Below are positions 18,003-27,673 of a stretch of 64,000 bases of DNA, piece after piece. The notes under the pieces are model-generated. The model saw only the letters and a list, made by a program, of their open reading frames with translations, ran no database searches and had not been told where the DNA came from. The first letter of the stretch is position 1; each line of letters starts with the position of its first letter. Source of the DNA: PALSA-693 sp963834725 (lineage in GTDB: Bacteria; Actinomycetota; Acidimicrobiia; Acidimicrobiales; Palsa-688); contig CAWICN010000001.1 in the NCBI GenBank assembly GCA_963834725.1, forward strand, positions 2,046,001 through 2,110,000, given 5' to 3'. A program made the position numbers and the translations under genes.

Positions 18003-18920
18003 ATGAGTGGCATCTGTCAAGACCGGGTCGTCATCGTCACCGGTGGCGGAAGGGGCATCGGCCGGGAGCACGCCCTCGAGTTCGCCCGTCAGGGCGCCAA
18101 GGTGGTCGTCAACGACCTCGGCGCCGAGGTCGACGGTTCCGGTAGCTCGCCAGGGCCGGCCGGTGAGGTCGTCGATGCCATACGGGCTATGGGCGGCGAG
18201 GCCGTCGCCAACGGCGACGACGTCAGCGACTACGACGCTGCTGGTCGGATGGTCCGGACCGCCGTCGACACCTTCGGCGGGCTGGATGTTCTGGTCAACA
18301 ACGCCGGCATCCTCCGCGATCGGATGCTCATCAACATGGTCCCACAGGAGTGGGACGACGTCATCCGGGTCCACCTTCGCGGCACCTACTCCATGAGTCA
18401 GCACGCGGCGGCCTACTGGCGAGAGCGGGCTAAGGGCGGTGAAACCAACGACGCTCGCATCATCAACACCACATCGCCTTCGGGCGTTTACGGGAACGCC
18501 GGGCAGACCAACTACGGAGCCGCCAAGGCCGGCATCGCTGCCTTCAGCATCATCGCCGCCATGGAGCTTGGCCGCTATGGCGTAACCGTGAACGCCGTCT
18601 CTCCGGGCGCGCTCACCCGCATGACCGAGACCATGGGAATGGGCCAGCAGGCGGGCGATAGGCCCGCCGAGGGGTTCGACGCCCTGGCCGCGGGCAATAT
18701 CGCCCCGCTGGTCGTCTGGCTCGGCAGCACCGAATCGAAGGACGTGACGGGCCGGGTGTTCGCCGTCGGGGGCGGCCGCATCACGGTGCTCGAGGGCTGG
18801 AACGAGGGCCCGGTCGCCGACAAGGGGGCCCGCTGGGACCCGGCCGAGCTCACCGACATCGTCCCGGACCTGGTCAAGCGGGCTGCACCCAACGCCGACA
18901 TGCGGGGACGTCGGGACTGA
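18003..18920 (+). CDS. Short-chain dehydrogenase/reductase (FabG/17beta-HSD4-like)
   Basis: 305 residues. The NAD(P)-binding motif is VVIVTGGGRGIGREHALEF, followed by VVVNDLGAEVDGSG, the N-N-A-G loop in DVLVNNAGILRDRM, the catalytic serine region INTTSPSGVYGNAGQ and the Tyr-Lys pair in NYGAAKAGI. The long insert after VVNDLG and the tail GWNEGP.ADKGARW are features of the subgroup resembling the hydroxyacyl-CoA dehydrogenase of 17beta-HSD4, so beta-oxidation or a related acyl-CoA pathway is plausible. The start is ATG 18003, with GGAGG about 10 bases upstream. An open frame extends farther 5' without similarity. It converges with guaA. Confidence 0.88.
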   Translation: MSGICQDRVVIVTGGGRGIGREHALEFARQGAKVVVNDLGAEVDGSGSSPGPAGEVVDAIRAMGGEAVANGDDVSDYDAAGRMVRTAVDTFGGLDVLVNNAGILRDRMLINMVPQEWDDVIRVHLRGTYSMSQHAAAYWRERAKGGETNDARIINTTSPSGVYGNAGQTNYGAAKAGIAAFSIIAAMELGRYGVTVNAVSPGALTRMTETMGMGQQAGDRPAEGFDALAAGNIAPLVVWLGSTESKDVTGRVFAVGGGRITVLEGWNEGPVADKGARWDPAELTDIVPDLVKRAAPNADMRGRRD

Positions 18921-18951
18921 GCGGTGTCCGACCGGCGGATCGGGGCCGATT

Positions 18952-18991
18952 GTGGTCAGTAGTACATCATATATGATGTACTACTCACCAC
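18952..18991. terminator. 40-bp near-perfect AT-rich palindrome between convergent genes
   Basis: AGTAGTACATCATA (18958-18971) is followed directly by its exact inverse TATGATGTACTACT. GTGGT and ACCAC extend the stem outside one C-C mismatch, and TTTT follows on the plus strand. It lies 31 bases after the SDR stop and 88 bases before the guaA stop, so a bidirectional terminator fits. It is strikingly AT-rich for this genome, and a protein-binding site cannot be excluded. Confidence 0.65.
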
Positions 18992-19078
18992 TTTTCGACG
19001 TGGGACCCCGGGCGCCGACGATGCTGTGACGCCAGGGGCGTGCCTCACGCCTGCTCCCTCACGCCTGCTCCCTTTCAC

Positions 19079-20635
19079 CTACTCCCATTCAATAGTGCCG
19101 GGCGGCTTCGAGGTGATGTCATAGGCCACCCGGTTGACACCGGGGACCTCGTTGATGATCCGGCTCGATAGCCGCTCGAGCACGTCCGCCGGCAAACGGG
19201 CCCAATCCGCAGTCATGGCGTCCTCGGAGGTCACGGCCCGGATGACGATGGGGTAGGCGTAGGTCCGTTCGTCGCCCATCACGCCCACGGTGCGAACCAC
19301 GGGCAGCACCGCGAAGCTCTGCCACAGGTCCCGGTACAGGCCGGCGCGGCGGATCTCCTCAGTGACGATGGCGTCGGCGGCTTGGAGGATGGCGACCCGT
19401 TCCGCGGTCACCGTGCCGACGATGCGGACCGCCAGTCCGGGACCCGGGAACGGCTGGCGCCAGACGATTTCCTCCGGCAGGCCCAGCTCCTCGCCTGCGG
19501 CGCGCACCTCGTCCTTGAACAGGTTGCGCAGCGGCTCCACCAGCTTGAACTGCATGTCGTCCGGGAGGCCGCCCACGTTGTGGTGCGACTTGATCTTGGC
19601 CGCATCCTTGGTACCCGACTCGATGATGTCCGGATAAAGCGTGCCCTGCACGAGGAAGCGGACCTCACCGAGATCGACGGCCGCCTCCTCGAACACCCGG
19701 ATGAACGTTTCGCCGATGATCTTCCGCTTCTGCTCAGGGTCGATGACGTCGTCCAGGGCGGCCAGAAAACGGTCGGCTGCCTTCACGTGCACCAGGTCCA
19801 CGTTGAACTGCTCCCGAAACGTGGATTCCACCTGCTCGGCCTCGCCCGCCCGGAGGAGACCGGTGTCCACGAACACGCACGTCAACTGGTCGCCCACCGC
19901 CTTGTGCACCAGGGCGGCGGCCACAGCCGAATCGACGCCGCCGGACAGGCCGCAGATGACCCGTTCGGATCCGACCTGGGCCTTCACGGCGGCCACCGAC
20001 GCCTCGATGATCGAGGTCATCGTCCAGGCCGGCCGGCAACCGCACACTTCGTAGAGGAAGGCCTTGAGCATGGCCTGCCCGCCGTAGGTGTGGGCCACTT
20101 CTGGATGGAACTGCACCCCGTAGATCCGAAGCTCTGGATCCTCCAGGGCCGCGACCGGCGAGTCGGCGGTCCTTGCCGTGGGCCGGAAGCCGGGCGGTGG
20201 CGCCACGATGGCGTCGAAGTGGCTCATCCACACGTCGAACTGTGGCGGGACCAGCCCGAAAAGAACCGACGAGGCCGGCCCGTGGGAGCTGAGATCGAGA
20301 GCGGTACGCCCATACTCGCCCCGGCCGGTGTTGCTGACCTCCCCCCCAAGCTGGCAGGCGATCAGCTGGGCGCCGTAACAGATGCCGAGCACCGGGACTC
20401 CGAGCGCATAGATGGCGGGGTCGAGAAGCGGCGCGTCCGAGATGTTGACCGACTTCGGACCGCCCGAGAGGATGACCCCCGCCGGCCGGGTGGCGGCTAC
20501 CTCCGCGGCGGTGATGGTGTGCGGGACGATTTCGCTGTAGACGTGGGCTTCCCGGACCCGGCGGGCGATCAGCTGGGCGTACTGGGCGCCGAAGTCGACG
20601 ACCAGTACCGGGCCCTGGGGTTCGGACGTGTGCAA
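19079..20635 (-). CDS. guaA: GMP synthase (glutamine-hydrolysing)
   Basis: Converts XMP to GMP. An N-terminal class I glutaminase domain (VLVVDFGAQYAQLIARRV, catalytic Cys in LGICYGAQLIACQLGG, FHPEVAHT) is followed by the ATP pyrophosphatase P-loop VICGLSGGVDSAVAAALVH and a C-terminal dimerisation domain ending YDITSKPPGTIEWE. The TTG at 20635 gives 518 residues, matching the family; a longer upstream frame crosses the end of guaB3 and is not needed. It lies 11 bases behind guaB3, so one transcript covers IMP to GMP. Confidence 0.95.
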   Translation of the reverse strand: MHTSEPQGPVLVVDFGAQYAQLIARRVREAHVYSEIVPHTITAAEVAATRPAGVILSGGPKSVNISDAPLLDPAIYALGVPVLGICYGAQLIACQLGGEVSNTGRGEYGRTALDLSSHGPASSVLFGLVPPQFDVWMSHFDAIVAPPPGFRPTARTADSPVAALEDPELRIYGVQFHPEVAHTYGGQAMLKAFLYEVCGCRPAWTMTSIIEASVAAVKAQVGSERVICGLSGGVDSAVAAALVHKAVGDQLTCVFVDTGLLRAGEAEQVESTFREQFNVDLVHVKAADRFLAALDDVIDPEQKRKIIGETFIRVFEEAAVDLGEVRFLVQGTLYPDIIESGTKDAAKIKSHHNVGGLPDDMQFKLVEPLRNLFKDEVRAAGEELGLPEEIVWRQPFPGPGLAVRIVGTVTAERVAILQAADAIVTEEIRRAGLYRDLWQSFAVLPVVRTVGVMGDERTYAYPIVIRAVTSEDAMTADWARLPADVLERLSSRIINEVPGVNRVAYDITSKPPGTIEWE

Positions 20636-20646
20636 TTGAGGGGGGC

Positions 20647-21810
20647 CTAGTGGCCCATGCCGATGCCCTGCGACCGCTGGAGGTTTTTGCCTTCGGTCTG
20701 CAACGCGGGGGCGACCATAACCTCGGCCTTCTGGAACTCCTTGACCGACTCGTAGCCGCACGTCGCCATCGAGGTGCGGAGAGCCCCGAACAGGTTGAGC
20801 CGGCCGTCATTTTCGTGGGCCGGGCCGATCAGGATCTCCCGAAGCGTCCCCCGCGTGGTGGTCTTGACTCTCGCGCCCCGCGGCAGGGTCGGGTGAAACG
20901 TCGCCATCCCCCAGTGGTGGCCGCGACCGGGGGCCTCGAGCGCCGCGGCCAGCGGCGAGCCGATCATCACCGCGTCGGCACCGCACACTATGGCCTTGGC
21001 GACATCGCCGCCGGTCCCCATGCCGCCGTCCGCGATGACGTGGACGTAGACGCCCGTCTCGTCGAGATGCTGAGCCCGGGCGGCCCGGGCGTCCGCGATC
21101 GCCGTCGCCTGAGGCACACCGATGCCAAGGACACCGCGGGTCGTGCAGGCGTGGCCGGGACCGACTCCGACGAGGACGCCTACCGCGCCGGTCCGCATCA
21201 AGTGCAAGGCGGCCTGGTACGACGCGCACCCGCCCACGATGACGGGAATGTCGAACTCCCGGATGAACCGTTTCAGGTTGAGCGGCTCCGTCGTCTTGGA
21301 CACGTGCTCGGCGGACACCACCGTGCCCTGGATCACGAAGAGATCCAGTTCCACGTCCACCAGGATCGGGGCGAACTGCTGCGTTCGCTGAGGGGTCAGC
21401 GAGGCACAGGACACCACGCCGGCGTCTTTTATCTCACGGATGCGCTGGCTGATCAGTTCGGGCTTGATCGGCTCGCTGTAGATCTGCTGCATCCGGGCCG
21501 TGGCTTTGTCGACATCCAGATGGGCAATCTCCTCGAGCAACGGCTCGGGATCCTCATAGCGGGTCCAGACGCCCTCGAGGTTGAGCACCCCGACCCCGCC
21601 CAGCCGCCCGATCTCGATCGCCGTGGCAGGGTTGACGACGCCATCCATAGCCGAGGCCATGAGCGGAAGATCGAAGTGGTACGCGTCGATCTCCCAGGAG
21701 ATATCAACATCCTCGGGATCCCTCGTGCGGCGGCTCGGGACGATGGCAATGTCGTCGAATCCGTAGGCCCGCCGCCCTGACTTTCCACGCCCGATTTCTA
21801 CTTCTGCCAC
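20647..21810 (-). CDS. guaB3: GuaB3-family IMP dehydrogenase-related protein
   Basis: 387 residues of an IMPDH/GMP-reductase TIM barrel without CBS domains, as in the actinobacterial GuaB3 group. FDDIAIVPSRRTRDPEDV opens the barrel, followed by LPLMASAMDGVVNP, the phosphate-binding VGVGPGHACTTRGVLGIG with the catalytic Cys, and ADGGMGTGGDVAKAIVCGAD. The protein lacks the long flap region of canonical GuaB. It is directly upstream of guaA, supporting a role in guanine nucleotide supply, though the exact reaction of GuaB3 proteins differs between species. The IS630 element lies 100 bases upstream of its start and could affect its promoter. Confidence 0.93.
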   Translation of the reverse strand: MAEVEIGRGKSGRRAYGFDDIAIVPSRRTRDPEDVDISWEIDAYHFDLPLMASAMDGVVNPATAIEIGRLGGVGVLNLEGVWTRYEDPEPLLEEIAHLDVDKATARMQQIYSEPIKPELISQRIREIKDAGVVSCASLTPQRTQQFAPILVDVELDLFVIQGTVVSAEHVSKTTEPLNLKRFIREFDIPVIVGGCASYQAALHLMRTGAVGVLVGVGPGHACTTRGVLGIGVPQATAIADARAARAQHLDETGVYVHVIADGGMGTGGDVAKAIVCGADAVMIGSPLAAALEAPGRGHHWGMATFHPTLPRGARVKTTTRGTLREILIGPAHENDGRLNLFGALRTSMATCGYESVKEFQKAEVMVAPALQTEGKNLQRSQGIGMGH

Positions 21811-21909
21811 CAGCTCTCCCTCGCTCGTCGGTCCGTCGCTCTGTGTAGATCCGTCCCTGTGTGCCGGTCCGTCGCTCTGGCCAAACAGCCTAGTGGTCGC
21901 TTCGGGCTA

Positions 21910-23318
21910 GTGCCCTGACCGCATACCTGCGCTTGGTTGGGGTCCACCATCTGTGCGGTGGGGTTGGTCATGGTGGGGGCATGTCTGCACGGGTGAGGGT
22001 GCGTCGGTTGACTGATGAGGAGGGCCGCCAGTTGCAACGGATTGTGCGGCGCGGCGGCGGGAAGAGCCAGGTGAGCGTGGTGCGCTACCGGCGGGCGTTG
22101 GTGGTGCTGGGTTCGGCGAGCGGCAACACGGTGGAGGTTCTGGCCCGGCTGGTGCAGACCTCGCCGGATCGGGTGCGGGAGATGATCCACCGGTTCAACG
22201 AGTCGGGGATGGCGTCGTTGGACCCTCAGTGGGCGGGTGGCCGTCCCCGCCGGATAACGACTGAGGACGAGAGGTTCATTGTGGAGACGGCCAAGACCCG
22301 CCCGGAAAAGCTGGGCCGGCCCTTCACGCATTGGAGTATCAAGAAGCTGCGGGTCTATCTGGCCGCCAACCGGCAGCGGAAGGTGGTGATCGGCAAGGAG
22401 CGGCTGCGCCAGATCCTGGCCGCCCATGAGGTGACCTTCCAGCGGACCAAGACCTGGAAGGAGTCCAACGACCCGGACAAGGAAGCCAAGCTGGATCGCA
22501 TCGAGGAGCTACTGGAACGGTTCCCGGATCGGGTGTTCGCCTTCGACGAGTTCGGGCCGTTGGCCATCCACCCCATCGGGGGCTGCTGCTGGGCCAAGAG
22601 GAAGAGACCTAACCGGCTGCGAGCCAACTATCACAAGGCGTGCGGGGTCCGGCAGTTCCACGCCTGCTACTCGGTGGGCGAGGACCGCCTGTGGGGCGTG
22701 ATCCGCAAACGGAAGGGGACCGACTACTCGCTGGAAGCGATCAAGTCCTGCCGGCGGGCCCGGCCCGACGGCGAGCGGATCTACGTGATCCTCGACAACC
22801 TCAAGGCTCACAAGGCCAAGGCGATCCAACAGTGGTGCGCCAAGAACAACGTCGAACTGTGCTTCACGCCGACCTACTCGTCGTGGGCCAATCCCATCGA
22901 GTGCCACTTCGGCCCGCTGCGCGACTTCGTGTTGAACAACTCCGATCACGCCACCCACAACGTGTTGGGCCGCCGCCTGCACGCCTACCTCCGCTACCGC
23001 AACGAGCATGAGGCAGATCCGGCCATGCGCCAACGTCTGCGCAAGGAGCGGGCTCGGCTCCGCTCGGAACGACAACGCCGTTGGGGCCGCCCAGCATCGC
23101 CTCCGGCGGCTCAGGCCGCCTGAAGCTCTCCCGCAGGTGAGTCGTTGCCCCGGTGTCAGTTCAACGCGCCATGCATCGTCGTATCGCCCTTCCCGCCCAT
23201 CGGCGAGACCCCCAGCCGGGCTCTCAAACCCGCTCGCGGCCCGACCGACCGGGACCCTAAATCACAAGCGTGATATTTAATGTCATTTGAAACGCGCGAA
23301 GGTTTGTGGCCGAGGCAC
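21910..23318 (+). mobile_element. Complete IS630-family insertion sequence, 1409 bp, with TA target duplication
   Basis: The element has imperfect inverted ends: the left end begins GTGCCCTGACCGCATACC, and the right end read inward begins GTGCCTCGGCCACAAACC. The dinucleotide TA flanks both sides (21908-21909 and 23319-23320), the hallmark target of IS630/Tc1 elements. One transposase gene fills most of it; a non-coding tail of about 195 bases follows the stop. Removing the element gives a plain intergenic sequence between guaB3 and the CD225-type gene, so no gene was interrupted. Confidence 0.88.
21981..23123 (+). CDS. IS630-family DDE transposase
   Basis: 380 residues from ATG 21981. An N-terminal helix-turn-helix region (LARLVQTSPDRVREMIHRFN) and GGRPRRITTEDERFIV linker precede the catalytic core. 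The acidic triad is visible as the Asp in VFAFDEFGPLA, the Asp in VILDNLKAHK and the Glu in SSWANPIECHFGPL. The reading frame is intact and all three residues are present, so it could be active. The C-terminus is Arg-rich. Confidence 0.95.
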   Translation: MSARVRVRRLTDEEGRQLQRIVRRGGGKSQVSVVRYRRALVVLGSASGNTVEVLARLVQTSPDRVREMIHRFNESGMASLDPQWAGGRPRRITTEDERFIVETAKTRPEKLGRPFTHWSIKKLRVYLAANRQRKVVIGKERLRQILAAHEVTFQRTKTWKESNDPDKEAKLDRIEELLERFPDRVFAFDEFGPLAIHPIGGCCWAKRKRPNRLRANYHKACGVRQFHACYSVGEDRLWGVIRKRKGTDYSLEAIKSCRRARPDGERIYVILDNLKAHKAKAIQQWCAKNNVELCFTPTYSSWANPIECHFGPLRDFVLNNSDHATHNVLGRRLHAYLRYRNEHEADPAMRQRLRKERARLRSERQRRWGRPASPPAAQAA

Positions 23319-23334
23319 TAGCTCAGTGGACCGC

Positions 23335-24267
23335 TCAGGGAAGGCTTCCCCTCGCCATCGTCCACAGAACCAGCGCACCGAAGACCACCACGGTGATCAG
23401 ACACCATGTGCGAGCCAGCCGGCTGGCCCGGACGGCGCCAGCCATGTCGCCGACATGGGCCCGGCGATTCACCTGAGTGGAATAGACCACGGCGACAAGC
23501 GCCGACGGCAGAAATAGGAACAAGCAAACGAGTGATTGCCAGAAATAGTTTGCCGGGGTGCCCGACGCCGTCCCCGCTCTGGTGAGCCGGCGCCGAGCGT
23601 CGCCCAACCGGGCCAGGCCGCCAGGGGAGCCAGCCACCTTCTGCCCGCCCCCCTGGTTCCAGGCCGGCCCCGGCCGGTCCCATCCGAGCGGTGGAGGCGG
23701 CGGGGGCGGCGACGCCGGGTGCGATTCGCCGGCCGGCGCCGGAAAGGCCGGAGGTGAGGGCGGCGCCGGCCTCGCTACCGACGCGGTTGGCGCTGGCCGG
23801 GGATTCGGCCCGGTCACCTCGGTCGCAGGTTCGACAGTCGCCTGTGGCTGGGCGTGGGCCGGTCGTTGCTCCGGGACGGGGGAGCCGGTCGACGGTGCCG
23901 GTGCCCAGTGCGCAGGGGGCGGCGGCCAGACCTGGACTCCGGCGCCGGGAGAGGGGGCGGGCGGCGGGGCGACAACCGGCGCCGGCGGGACGCCGGCGGA
24001 CGGCGGGGCCACAACCGGCGCCGGCGGGACGCCGGCGGGCGGCGGGGCGACAACCGGCGCCGGTGCAGGAGCCGCTTTGGGCCGCGCCAGGATCTGCGGG
24101 ACCACCCCGGCGGCGCGCTGAGCGAGCTCGCCGCGGCGGGTCGGAGCCCGGGGTACGGGAGGCGGAGGCCGGGGCTCGGTGGAGGTGGCGCGACCGAGTA
24201 CCCCACCGCAGCGGCTGCATGCAGTCGCCTGACCGCCAGCGACGGTTCCGCACCGGGGACAGATCAC
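23335..24267 (-). CDS. Zinc-ribbon, proline-rich membrane protein with a CD225/dispanin-like domain
   Basis: 310 residues. Two CxxC pairs at the N-terminus (MICPRCG and CSRCG) form a zinc ribbon. About 180 residues of Pro/Ala-rich sequence follow, including near-identical VVAPPPAGVPPAP repeats. The C-terminal ~85 residues have two membrane segments flanking a charged loop: NYFWQSLVCLFLFLPSALVA, YSTQVNRRAHVGDMAGAVRA, then CLITVVVFGALVLW. The NYF..S..C.FLP...VA.VYS.QV pattern is that of CD225/interferon-induced transmembrane relatives found in actinobacteria. The function is unknown. It lies beside the IS630 element, upstream (on minus) of nothing in its operon. Confidence 0.75.
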   Translation of the reverse strand: MICPRCGTVAGGQATACSRCGGVLGRATSTEPRPPPPVPRAPTRRGELAQRAAGVVPQILARPKAAPAPAPVVAPPPAGVPPAPVVAPPSAGVPPAPVVAPPPAPSPGAGVQVWPPPPAHWAPAPSTGSPVPEQRPAHAQPQATVEPATEVTGPNPRPAPTASVARPAPPSPPAFPAPAGESHPASPPPPPPPLGWDRPGPAWNQGGGQKVAGSPGGLARLGDARRRLTRAGTASGTPANYFWQSLVCLFLFLPSALVAVVYSTQVNRRAHVGDMAGAVRASRLARTWCLITVVVFGALVLWTMARGSLP

Positions 24268-24387
24268 TCCATACCAACGTACCGGTTCGGTCCACCCGTC
24301 CGGTACCGCTCAGCCCTTCGGTGGCAATCGGCCGGCGTCGACCACCGCTCTCCGGGGCAGCGTCGCCCTCAGGGCACTCCGGGTGCC

Positions 24388-24489
24388 GCCAGCACTCCGC
24401 TGTCAGGGTGCTCGGGCCGTCGCCAGCACTCCGCTGTCAGGGTGCTCGGGCTGTCGCCAGCACTCCGCTGTCAGGGTGCTTGGGCTGTC
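24388..24489. repeat. 34-bp tandem repeat overlapping the 3' end of the Nudix gene, three copies
   Basis: GCCAGCACTCCGCTGTCAGG recurs with exact 34-base spacing (24388, 24422, 24456; a partial copy begins at 24490). The Nudix stop codon (24471-24473) lies in the third copy, so the same TGA context is repeated downstream of the gene. The period is the same as at the folD 3' end, but the sequence is unrelated. Confidence 0.88.
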
Positions 24490-25241
24490 GCCAGCACCGT
24501 GTCGAGCAGCTCATAGAGCATGCGAGCCGTCGCCCCCCACACCGTGTCGCCGATCAGCTCGAAGAAGTGCATGCGGCGTTCGGTGCCATCGGGGAAGGTC
24601 CAGATCTCCTCACGGTAGACATCTGGATCGGCGAGCTCGCTGAGGGGGACGGTGAAGGCCCGCTCCACCTCAGCCGGGTTCGGATGGAGCAATGGGCGGC
24701 TGGGCAAGCCGCCGACGAAGGGCAGGACCGGCGCCGGGTTGGCCATGATACGCACGGTCGACAGCCGGGCGAACACGTCGACCGTGGAGGGATCCAGCCC
24801 CACTTCCTCCCTGGCCTCGCGGAGCGCACAGGCCAGCGCCGCCTCTCCTGGATCCAGGCGGCCGCCGGGAAAGGAGACCTGGCCGGTGTGCGAGCGCAAC
24901 CGCGACGACCGGCGGGTCAACACCACATGAGCCTGGGCCTCCTCATCGAACAGGGCGCACAGGACGGCCGCCGGCCGACCGGCCAGGACCGGAACCACGT
25001 TCTGCTCGGCTGCGCCCTCTTCCGGGGTTACCACCTCGACCGCCCGGCCACCCGGCTCGCCGCGCCAGGCCAATGCCTCGCGGACGATGCTCAGCGTGAT
25101 TCGGGGGGGTTCCGTTGTGTGGGGAGACTCAGGACGACTCTCCCTGGTCCAGGGCGCCGGCGGGCCGGCCCGGACCAGGGCGGGCCGGGGAATGACCTGG
25201 ACTCCGCCCCTCTCGGAGGCGGCTTCGGCCCCCTCAGACAA
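24471..25241 (-). CDS. Nudix hydrolase, probable CoA pyrophosphatase (NudL-like)
   Basis: The Nudix box is complete: GGRLDPGEAALACALREA followed by REEVGL, giving G-x5-E-x7-REUxEExGU. HTGQVSFPGG immediately before it is the signature of the CoA pyrophosphatase subgroup, which hydrolyses CoA-type substrates. The N-terminus includes VIPRPALVRAGPPAPW, and the conserved helix ITLSIVREALAWRG precedes the fold. The start is placed at TTG 25241, overlapping the stop of the small upstream gene by eight bases. No ATG or GTG is available, so the start is uncertain. Length about 256 residues. Confidence 0.82.
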   Translation of the reverse strand: MSEGAEAASERGGVQVIPRPALVRAGPPAPWTRESRPESPHTTEPPRITLSIVREALAWRGEPGGRAVEVVTPEEGAAEQNVVPVLAGRPAAVLCALFDEEAQAHVVLTRRSSRLRSHTGQVSFPGGRLDPGEAALACALREAREEVGLDPSTVDVFARLSTVRIMANPAPVLPFVGGLPSRPLLHPNPAEVERAFTVPLSELADPDVYREEIWTFPDGTERRMHFFELIGDTVWGATARMLYELLDTVLATAQAP

Positions 25242-25470
25242 CCGGCGACCAGGTCTCCGGTACGGGCGCGGTCTCCAATGCGGGGCCGCCCTCGGTGTCC
25301 GCTCCCTCTGCGGGGGACGCGCTGGATGCGGCCGCCGCCAGCGCTTCGAGCAGGTCCCGGAGACCTCCGGTCTTGAAGGTAGCCATGACCCGGCCGGGGG
25401 GCATCTCGCCGCGCTCCCACTCCATCCACGCCTCGAGCAGCTTGATCGGGTCGGGGGGCGGTCGATCCAT
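25234..25470 (-). CDS. Small conserved protein of unknown function
   Basis: 78 residues from ATG 25470. The core DPIKLLEAWMEWERGEMPPG followed by RVMATFKTGGLRDLLEAL is a compact helical pattern that I have the impression recurs in small actinobacterial proteins; I do not know a function. The C-terminal third is Ala/Glu/Pro-rich and probably disordered. It lies between groEL and the Nudix gene on the same strand and overlaps the latter. Confidence 0.65.
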   Translation of the reverse strand: MDRPPPDPIKLLEAWMEWERGEMPPGRVMATFKTGGLRDLLEALAAAASSASPAEGADTEGGPALETAPVPETWSPVV

Positions 25471-25562
25471 GCCGGCCAATTTACGGGACGGACGGGTATA
25501 GAGCGCCCCCGGGGGCTCCACCGGTCGCGACGGGGCCCAGGCCCAGTCGACCGATCGCGACA

Positions 25563-25587
25563 GGGCCCGGGCCCACGGCCCGGGCCC
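25563..25587 (-). terminator. GC-rich hairpin downstream of groEL
   Basis: GGGCCCGGGCC, a three-base loop CAC, then GGCCCGGGCCC: a perfect 11-bp stem beginning 23 bases after the groEL stop. No T-run follows, so it is a strong structure rather than a canonical intrinsic terminator. A second weaker copy of the surrounding GATCGCGAC...GGGCCC segment lies just downstream. Confidence 0.5.
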
Positions 25588-25609
25588 ATCGCCAACCAGG
25601 GAAGCCGGC

Positions 25610-27267
<1,658 letters not shown>

Positions 27268-27268
<1 letters not shown>

Positions 27269-27558
27269 TACTTGACCTTTGCCAGTACGTCGCGCCCGGT
27301 GAGGATCAGCAGGTCCTCGCCCTCGACGTTGATCTCGGTGCCGCCGTACTTGGAGTAGACGACCTTGTCACCTACGGCGATGTCAAGGGGGATCAGCTCA
27401 CCGGTGTTCTCGGCCCGCCGGCCAGGGCCCACGGCGAGGACCTCCCCCTGCTGGGGCTTCTCTTTGGCGGTGTCGGGGATGACCAGACCGGACGCGGTCT
27501 TCTCCTCGGCCTCGCTGGGACGGACGACGATACGATCGTCGAGCGGCTGCAAACTCAT
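27268..27558 (-). CDS. groS: Co-chaperonin GroES
   Basis: 96 residues. LQPLDDRIVVRPSEAEEKT and SGLVIPDTAKEKPQQGEVLA carry the mobile loop, and the protein ends LLILTGRDVLAKVK. It caps the GroEL ring. The ATG at 27558 lies 23 bases downstream of the CIRCE operator. Confidence 0.98.
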
Positions 27559-27580
27559 GTTGGGGCGCCTCCGTTGGCTG

Positions 27581-27607
27581 TTAGCACTCTCAGGTGTCGA
27601 GTGCTAA
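27581..27607. promoter_or_regulatory. CIRCE operator (HrcA binding site)
   Basis: TTAGCACTC-N9-GAGTGCTAA, a perfect match to the CIRCE consensus, sits 23 bases upstream of the groES start. HrcA binds this element and represses groES-groEL until heat stress. Confidence 0.97.
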
Positions 27608-27673
27608 CGATAGCGATCTCCCGGCGCTAGTTCAACCTGTTCTGCTCACGACTGCAGAGGGAGACTGTTCCGC

